From: CAYQAJ01 sp964415245
GTDB taxonomy: Bacteria > Planctomycetota > Planctomycetia > Pirellulales > Pirellulaceae
Reading direction: 5' to 3'
Assembly: GCA_964415245.1 (NCBI GenBank)
Contig: CAYQAJ010000159.1
Location: 1-11,818 of the forward strand
Length of the DNA: 11,818 bases
Shown: piece by piece, positions 7,362 to 11,818 of the stretch
How positions within the stretch are numbered: position 1 is the stretch's first letter
Layout of the letters: every line of letters starts with the position of its first letter
Program-made: the position numbers and the translations under genes
The notes under the pieces: model-generated
Database searches by the model: none
Seen by the model: only the letters and a program-made list of their open reading frames with translations
What the model was told of the DNA's origin: nothing

Positions 7362-9161
7362 ATGGCCGATCTGATCGCACAGGGAACCGAACCCGAAAAC
7401 CGCTGGCGGCGCGCTCTTCCGCCCGGGCGAAGGCTGACGCTCGGCCGCGCGACGGGCGCGTGGTCCGTTTCCTGGGACGACCGCATCTCGCGTCGGCATT
7501 TCGAAATCTGCTGGGAGCAGGGCCGACTGGAAATCGAAAAGCTCTCCGAAGCCACCAACCCCGTCTTCTTCCGGGGGCAGAATCGCCAGAAGGCGTTTTA
7601 CATTAAGCCCGGCGAGCACTTCGTGGTGGGCAACACCACGTTCACCCTGGCCGACGAGCGCGTCAACGTCACGCAGGACGCCCCCCGCCCCGTCAACGAG
7701 CAAACGTTCACCCACCAGTACCTCGATCGCGTTCGCTTCCGCAACACCGACCAGCGGATCACCGTGCTCAGCCGGTTGCCCGAGATCATCAAGGGCGCTT
7801 CGGACGAGTCCGAGCTGTTCGTGCGACTGGTGAACGTGCTGCTGACGGGCATCGGCCGGGCGAGCGTGGCGGCGGTGGTCGCCTTGCGCAGCACAGGCGG
7901 CGAAGACACGTCGGTCGAAGTGAAGCACTGGGATCGGCGGATGCTCTCGGGCGAGGAGTTCCGTCCCAGTGAGAAGCTCATCCGCCAGGCGATCGAGACG
8001 CACCAAAGCGTCGTGCACGTGTGGAGCCGCACCGAAGCGGACCAGAGCGCCTACACGCTCAGCAACGACGCCGATTGGGCTTTCTGTACGCCGGTCCGCG
8101 GTGAAGCGTGCCGCGGGTGGGGGATCTACGTCGCGGGCCGGTTTGCGGGCGGGGAAGCGCCATCGGTTTCATCCTCGTCCGACATGGGTACCGATCCCAA
8201 CGACCTGCGCGACGATCTGAAGTTCACGGAGCTGGCCGCCACCACGCTGAGCAACGTGCGTTCTCTTCGTCTGTTCGAACGGAGCCACGCCAGCTTGAGC
8301 CAGTTCTTTTCGCCCGTGGTGCTGGAAGCCCTGGAAGGCCAAGACCCGGAGGTGGTGCTCGCACCGCGCGAGGCCGAGGTGTCGGTGCTGTTCTGCGACT
8401 TGCGCGGCTTCTCGCTCAAATCGGAGAAATCGGCCGGCGACCTGATCGAGCTGCTCAATCGAGTCAGCCGCGCCCTGGGCGTGATGACGCACCACATCCT
8501 CGAACAAGGGGGGGTGGTGGGCGATTTCCACGGCGACGCTGCCATGGGCTTCTGGGGTTGGCCGCTTTCGCAGGAAGATGCGGCGCTGCGGGCTTGCCAG
8601 GCGGCGCTGGGCATCCGGCGGGAGTTCGAATCCGCCGCCCAGGAGCAGGACAACCCGCTGGCCGACTTCCGCATGGGCATCGGCATCGCCACGGGTCGCG
8701 CGGTGGCAGGCAAGATCGGCACGATCGACCAGGTGAAGGTCACGGTGTTCGGACCCGTGGTCAACCTGGCATCGCGGCTGGAAAGCATGACCAAGTACAT
8801 TCGGGCGCCGATTCTGCTGGACGACGCCACGTCGAAAGCCGTGCGGGACGCCACACCTTCCGACGTGCTGCGGGTGCGGCGCGTGGCCGTCGTCAAGCCA
8901 TATGGAATGGAAGCGCCGCTGGAAGTGAGCGAGCTGGTGCCGCCGCTCGCGCTGCATCCGCAGTTGACCGACGAGCACATCGCCGCCTACGAAAAGGCGC
9001 TCGACGCCCTGCTGGCCAGCGAATGGACCACCGCCATTCAGCTTCTGCACCAGGTTCCGGCGCAGGACCGGGTGAAAGACTTCATCACGGTGTTCATCGC
9101 CCAACACAACCGCACGCCCCCCGACCGCTGGGACGGCGTAATCCCGCTGGCGGCGAAGTAG
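7362..9161 (+). CDS. FHA-GAF-class III adenylate/guanylate cyclase
   Basis: A 599-residue cytoplasmic protein with no membrane segment. An FHA domain (about 20-98; G28-R29 and S43-R44-R45-H46 of the phosphothreonine pocket) is followed by a GAF-like sensor domain (about 135-305) and a class III cyclase homology domain (about 335-500). Catalytic residues are present: metal-binding D346 (CDLRGF) and D392 (HGDAAMGF), and transition-state N468 and R472 (NLASR). It should therefore make a cyclic nucleotide. The base-selecting pair is D388 and T461 instead of the Lys/Asp of typical adenylate cyclases, so ATP preference is uncertain. A helical tail of about 60 residues (538-599) follows. FHA at the N-terminus suggests control by binding a phosphorylated protein. 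No ribosome-binding site is evident; the ATG leaves the FHA domain complete. It appears to be transcribed alone. Confidence 0.93.
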   Translation: MADLIAQGTEPENRWRRALPPGRRLTLGRATGAWSVSWDDRISRRHFEICWEQGRLEIEKLSEATNPVFFRGQNRQKAFYIKPGEHFVVGNTTFTLADERVNVTQDAPRPVNEQTFTHQYLDRVRFRNTDQRITVLSRLPEIIKGASDESELFVRLVNVLLTGIGRASVAAVVALRSTGGEDTSVEVKHWDRRMLSGEEFRPSEKLIRQAIETHQSVVHVWSRTEADQSAYTLSNDADWAFCTPVRGEACRGWGIYVAGRFAGGEAPSVSSSSDMGTDPNDLRDDLKFTELAATTLSNVRSLRLFERSHASLSQFFSPVVLEALEGQDPEVVLAPREAEVSVLFCDLRGFSLKSEKSAGDLIELLNRVSRALGVMTHHILEQGGVVGDFHGDAAMGFWGWPLSQEDAALRACQAALGIRREFESAAQEQDNPLADFRMGIGIATGRAVAGKIGTIDQVKVTVFGPVVNLASRLESMTKYIRAPILLDDATSKAVRDATPSDVLRVRRVAVVKPYGMEAPLEVSELVPPLALHPQLTDEHIAAYEKALDALLASEWTTAIQLLHQVPAQDRVKDFITVFIAQHNRTPPDRWDGVIPLAAK

Positions 9162-9335
9162 AACGTCTACCGAAGTGCATTGGCGGCCAGTCTATTTTGG
9201 TGAAGGGCGGATCGCTGTTGTTGGCGATTGGTGATTCGCTGCCGACTGAAACCCGAAAGCTGGCACTTGGAGTACGCTCGTCCCCTTCTCCGGATCAGTT
9301 TCTTCGTAAACAGCCGAAAATGAGTTAAGCGGGGG
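9162..9335. other. Convergent intergenic region, no gene
   Basis: This is the gap between the ends of the cyclase gene and the minus-strand secreted-protein gene. It holds two near-identical heptamers (TTGGCGA, TTGGTGA; 9221-9234). It also holds GTCCCCTTCTC (9280-9290), the same 11 bases that end and follow the palindrome at the window start (45-55). No convincing terminator hairpin was found. Confidence 0.4.
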
Positions 9336-10082
9336 TCAGTCAGGCTTGTTTAGCGCCCACTCGGTCGACCACGAGACGACTCCCTCGATGTGCATCGGGC
9401 GGACGTGGCGGATTCGCGAGAGCGGCAGCGGATTGTCTTCATAAGTGACCAACGACAACTCTTGCGGCCTTGGGTCAATCCTGATTCGAAGTTGTAGACC
9501 CGCCTCTTCGGCCGCCCACGCAATGAGCTCACAAGCGCTCATCTCACGATCGCACTCGATTCGTACATGGCGCTTCTGGAAGGATGGTAGTCGCTTATCC
9601 GGCTCGGCGGGCGGGAAATACAACCACCCCAATGGCTTCACCGTGTCCATAATCAAATCATCGAGCAGGCCCGCGAAGCTCGTTCCCTCCGGTCGACTCG
9701 CGTGCACCCACTCGACGCCGCGCAAACCATGCGCGTCGACGAGAACGAATCCGCGGGGCGTTTCCAATACCCGCAGACCGACAACGCGATCGCGCAGTAT
9801 CTCGAGCGCGTCGTCCAGGGTTGCGCCCTGCGGCAGCGTGAAGTCGCCTTTGGCGCTTGCGCATTCCGTGCCAATGATCGTGTGAATCGACACCCCTGTC
9901 ACGTCGGCCAATCGCGAAACTACCGAGTCTAGCGTCGCGTCGGGAACGCTGGTTTCCTCGGTCACGGTGCGCCGGAGCGTGTCCTCGGCGCGCGATAGGG
10001 ACGCTCCCGAGAACACGGCAAGGCCGACAAGTGCCCACGTGCAAAGGCGCAGCGAATGCAACCGACTTGACGACAACAACAT
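9336..10082 (-). CDS. Secreted protein of unknown function, STN-like pattern
   Basis: A 248-residue protein from ATG 10082. That start gives a Sec signal peptide (basic SRLHSLR, a hydrophobic core to about 25, cleavage likely after SRA at 32). The frame stays open upstream to 10337, but the extra 85 residues are Ser/Ala-rich and would bury the signal. After the signal, residues 40-118 follow a beta-alpha-beta rhythm with ATLDDALEILRDRVVGLRV and GFVLVDA. This resembles the small STN/secretin N-domain type of fold seen in many planctomycete secreted proteins. A second half (about 165-248) repeats a similar strand-helix-strand order. This is pattern recognition, not a firm family call, and I cannot name it. 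It is divergent from the leucine-rich-repeat gene, with 311 bp between the two starts. Confidence 0.75.
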   Translation of the reverse strand: MLLSSSRLHSLRLCTWALVGLAVFSGASLSRAEDTLRRTVTEETSVPDATLDSVVSRLADVTGVSIHTIIGTECASAKGDFTLPQGATLDDALEILRDRVVGLRVLETPRGFVLVDAHGLRGVEWVHASRPEGTSFAGLLDDLIMDTVKPLGWLYFPPAEPDKRLPSFQKRHVRIECDREMSACELIAWAAEEAGLQLRIRIDPRPQELSLVTYEDNPLPLSRIRHVRPMHIEGVVSWSTEWALNKPD

Positions 10083-10393
10083 TGTCGGCGAGCCCGTGGT
10101 GGCCGACGCGCTTGACGATGACATTCGGATGTACCAAGATGACATCGCGAGCGCCGGTGTGCGAATTGACAGCGTGACTTCGGCGGCAATGCCAGCATTC
10201 ACCGGCGCACTGCAGAGTACCGATCTCCTTGGCCGCCCGTCAAGACGAACTGGGTCGCGAGCGCATGCGGCGCAAGGCGCAGAGTACGCCACAAGAGGCA
10301 AGCGACAAGAAGATCCGCTTGCTGGGCCATTGGGCAAGCAAAGTGTTTTTCCGAAACGTCGTCATCAAATCCGTGGGCAGTGAGAGCTGAGCG
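10083..10393. other. Divergent intergenic region, no confident gene
   Basis: These 311 bp lie between the starts of two divergent secreted-protein genes and must carry promoters for both. No clear -35/-10 pair, hairpin or repeat was found. Both strands have stretches open through it (minus to 10337, plus from 9967 to 10383). The plus one overlaps the real minus gene antisense, and neither shows a family signature. Confidence 0.4.
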
Positions 10394-11290
10394 ATGAAGC
10401 TGGTTGTCGGAGTATCGGTTGTTGTGTTTTGGATTGGTGCTTCGGTCGTGTTGGCGCAGGAACCCACACTACCTGCTACATCCGAAACAATCTGGCGCGG
10501 CTCCCGCGACATCTATGCCAAACTGAAACGAGACGAATTCCCGAAGATCGTTCATGCTGACTTTGCCGACGACGAATGGCCTTCTACCTACGTGATTCGC
10601 AACACGCCCAACTTGCAGACTCTTGTTGTGGGAGGACCTCGTTGTACTGATGATGCGATCCTGCCTGATATCGAGAAGGCCCAGTCTCTGCGGACGCTTG
10701 TCCTTGATTCGACAAATGTTACCGACGAGGGCATCGAGCAATTCCAACAGCGCCGCCCCGAAGTGCTCGTGTTGCGGAGCCAACGCTGGGCGATTCGGCA
10801 GCTCAGGTCGCTCTCCCCCGAGTTGCGAATGGACACGCGGTTCAACGAGCAGCATCTCGAGCTGCGCCAACTTTTGGGGGACGCGCTCTTCGAAGAGGTG
10901 GTTCGATTCGACACCTACAATCTGCCCCAAGAGGCCGAGCGGCCCGTCGAACGCTTCACCGACTCACAGTTGATGCCGCTCAAATACCTCGACACGCTGA
11001 CGCACCTGAATCTGACCTGGTCCCAGATCACCGACGCGGGGTTGCAGTATGTCAAGGAGTGCGAGCGGCTCGAGCACTTGCAGTTGCCACTGGGCATGGT
11101 GAGCGACAAGACGTTGATCCAGTGCGCCAGGCGACTCCGCAAGCTGAAGACGCTGCGCATCGAGTTTCCCTGGTACGTCGGCTATCCCGACGAAGCCCGC
11201 CAGCGGTACGCATCGCTGCAACAAAAGTTGCGGAAAGTGACCGTCACTTGCTATTCCCTCGATAAGCTCGAACGGGGCGAAGCCGAATAG
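10394..11290 (+). CDS. Secreted leucine-rich-repeat protein
   Basis: A 298-residue protein with a clean Sec signal peptide (hydrophobic 3-20, cleavage after VLA at 21). It carries leucine-rich repeats of the form common in planctomycetes (LxxLxLxxTxITDxGLxxL). Repeats lie at about 73-125 (LQTLVVGGPRCTDDAIL, then LRTLVLDSTNVTDEGI) and about 200-256 (LTHLNLTWSQITDAGLQYV, LEHLQL, LKTLRI). Between them, residues 126-195 lack the repeat pattern. Such repeats usually bind proteins; no enzymatic domain is visible. The start is the first Met of the signal peptide, with only a weak GAGAG upstream. It may share a control region with the divergent secreted-protein gene. Confidence 0.85.
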   Translation: MKLVVGVSVVVFWIGASVVLAQEPTLPATSETIWRGSRDIYAKLKRDEFPKIVHADFADDEWPSTYVIRNTPNLQTLVVGGPRCTDDAILPDIEKAQSLRTLVLDSTNVTDEGIEQFQQRRPEVLVLRSQRWAIRQLRSLSPELRMDTRFNEQHLELRQLLGDALFEEVVRFDTYNLPQEAERPVERFTDSQLMPLKYLDTLTHLNLTWSQITDAGLQYVKECERLEHLQLPLGMVSDKTLIQCARRLRKLKTLRIEFPWYVGYPDEARQRYASLQQKLRKVTVTCYSLDKLERGEAE

Positions 11291-11446
11291 TATGCGCGTG
11301 TGCGGGATGTGAAGACATTCGCGGCGTCGATCCGGACTTCGTCATTCCCTTAATTGCCGACTGAAGTGTGCCACGCTACAACCGAGTGGGCACCCGATGT
11401 CAAGCGAGTAGTAGCGGCGAATCGGGTTCGTTCTGCCGCTCGGAAC
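11291..11446. other. Intergenic region after the LRR gene
   Basis: It contains several stop codons in all frames I read, and no hairpin terminator, RNA gene or repeat that I can support. It separates the leucine-rich-repeat gene from the coding-like but ambiguous sequence around the assembly gap. Confidence 0.4.
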
Positions 11447-11818
11447 CTAACGTCGCGGCAGACCTTCCGCGAGCAGACACATGTGCCCTCCCGCACCCGG
11501 GCGAATCGTCCATGCCACGCCGATCCCGCAGGCGGCGTACGAGTATACCCTGCCCGTGCGCAACGTGCCGAGCGAANNNNNNNNNNACCATTGGTGGGCC
11601 TCGATGCCAGCGGCGTTCACGATGCCGTCCGCCGACGATTCGCGAGAGATCAAACGAAGTTCACCGCCCTTCGAGACATGGTCTTGGATTACCGTCCCTT
11701 CGCTATCCTTGTATTTCGTGGTACGCCGATGTTGTGGCTCGAGCGTGAGTGTAAAGGAGGTCGCGATTTTCTCTATCTGCCTCCGGAAACGAAGCGCGAG
11801 GAGGTTCTCGCAAAGCTC
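11447..11818 (-). CDS. Possible partial gene, minus strand, 3' end in window
   Basis: On the minus strand one frame is open from the window edge (11818) through the 10-N gap to a TAG at 11447, about 124 codons without a stop. The third codon position is GC-rich on both sides of the gap, as expected for this genome. The protein would end LLAEGLPRR. It has no family signature I recognise. It competes with a plus-strand frame after the gap, read codon-for-codon opposite it (11588-11818); only one can be real. The frame holds across the Ns only if the gap is truly 10 bases or differs from that by a multiple of three. Confidence 0.33.
   Translation of the reverse strand, partial: ELCENLLALRFRRQIEKIATSFTLTLEPQHRRTTKYKDSEGTVIQDHVSKGGELRLISRESSADGIVNAAGIEAHQWXXXXSLGTLRTGRVYSYAACGIGVAWTIRPGAGGHMCLLAEGLPRR
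11577..11586. other. Assembly gap (10 N)
   Basis: Ten consecutive Ns, typical of a scaffold join of uncertain true length. Reading frames cannot be carried across it with confidence. Confidence 0.95.
11588..11818 (+). CDS. Possible partial gene, plus strand, runs off the window end
   Basis: After the gap one plus frame is open to the last base, about 77 codons. It has a protein-like composition: alternating charged and hydrophobic residues, with segments FTALRDMVLDYRPFAILVF and LYLPPETKREEVLAKL. Just before the gap, a different plus frame (about 11481-11576, from an ATG at 11481) also looks coding. It could be the same gene if the true gap length shifts the frame. There is no recognisable domain. 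It is mutually exclusive with the minus-strand reading of the same region. Confidence 0.35.

Noticed and set aside
8108..9328. 406-codon plus frame overlapping the cyclase
   Set aside because: It is a +2 shift shadow with Arg/Gly-rich low-information sequence. The cyclase motifs are all in the other frame.
10083..10337. N-terminal extension of the minus-strand secreted protein
   Set aside because: The extension is Ser/Ala/Arg-rich with no signature, and the signal peptide begins cleanly at Met 10082.
9967..10383. Plus-strand 138-codon frame in the divergent region
   Set aside because: It overlaps the signal-peptide end of a better-supported minus gene antisense. Part reads like protein, but there is no ribosome-binding site or recognisable domain.
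11753..11761. Perfect AAAGGAGGT ribosome-binding-like sequence
   Set aside because: No ATG, GTG or TTG follows at usable spacing; only an ATT is near. It is likely a chance match inside the ambiguous end region.

Overview
The window looks like chromosomal DNA from a planctomycete, probably of the Pirellulales or a close relative. The evidence is a high-GC gene pair typical of that phylum: a DUF1501 protein exported by the twin-arginine route, and a PSCyt1/DUF1549/DUF1553 protein. Alongside it sit a eukaryotic-like Ser/Thr kinase, an FHA-containing class III nucleotide cyclase, a planctomycete-style leucine-rich-repeat protein and several short palindromic intergenic repeats. Most starts lack a clear Shine-Dalgarno. 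No tRNA, rRNA, CRISPR array, transposase or phage gene is visible.

Layout. Bases 1-50 hold an imperfect REP-like palindrome. 129-2396 (+) encodes a membrane Ser/Thr kinase with a C-terminal periplasmic Cache sensor. It converges on a minus-strand pair, 7062-4180 (cytochrome/DUF1549/discoidin/DUF1553) followed by 4074-2566 (DUF1501). The 169-bp convergent gap holds two related terminator-like hairpins, one facing each gene, whose stems differ by compensatory base changes. A second, unrelated palindrome sits between the two minus-strand genes. Upstream of the pair, a 299-bp divergent region carries a four-unit heptamer repeat and leads to 7362-9161 (+), an FHA-GAF-cyclase. 9336-10082 (-) is a small secreted protein of unknown function. 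It is divergent from 10394-11290 (+), a secreted leucine-rich-repeat protein. The last 530 bases contain a 10-N assembly gap and coding-like sequence whose strand I could not settle.

How the genes may work together. The DUF1549/1553 and DUF1501 proteins are a recurrent planctomycete export pair of unknown biochemical role, probably cotranscribed. The kinase and the FHA-cyclase are both signalling proteins: one senses a periplasmic ligand and phosphorylates Ser/Thr, the other carries a phosphothreonine-binding domain and makes a cyclic nucleotide. They are not in one operon, so any link is inference. I see no clearly new multi-gene system. The most checkable oddities are the cyclase's nucleotide-selecting residues (Asp/Thr rather than Lys/Asp) and the covarying hairpin pair.
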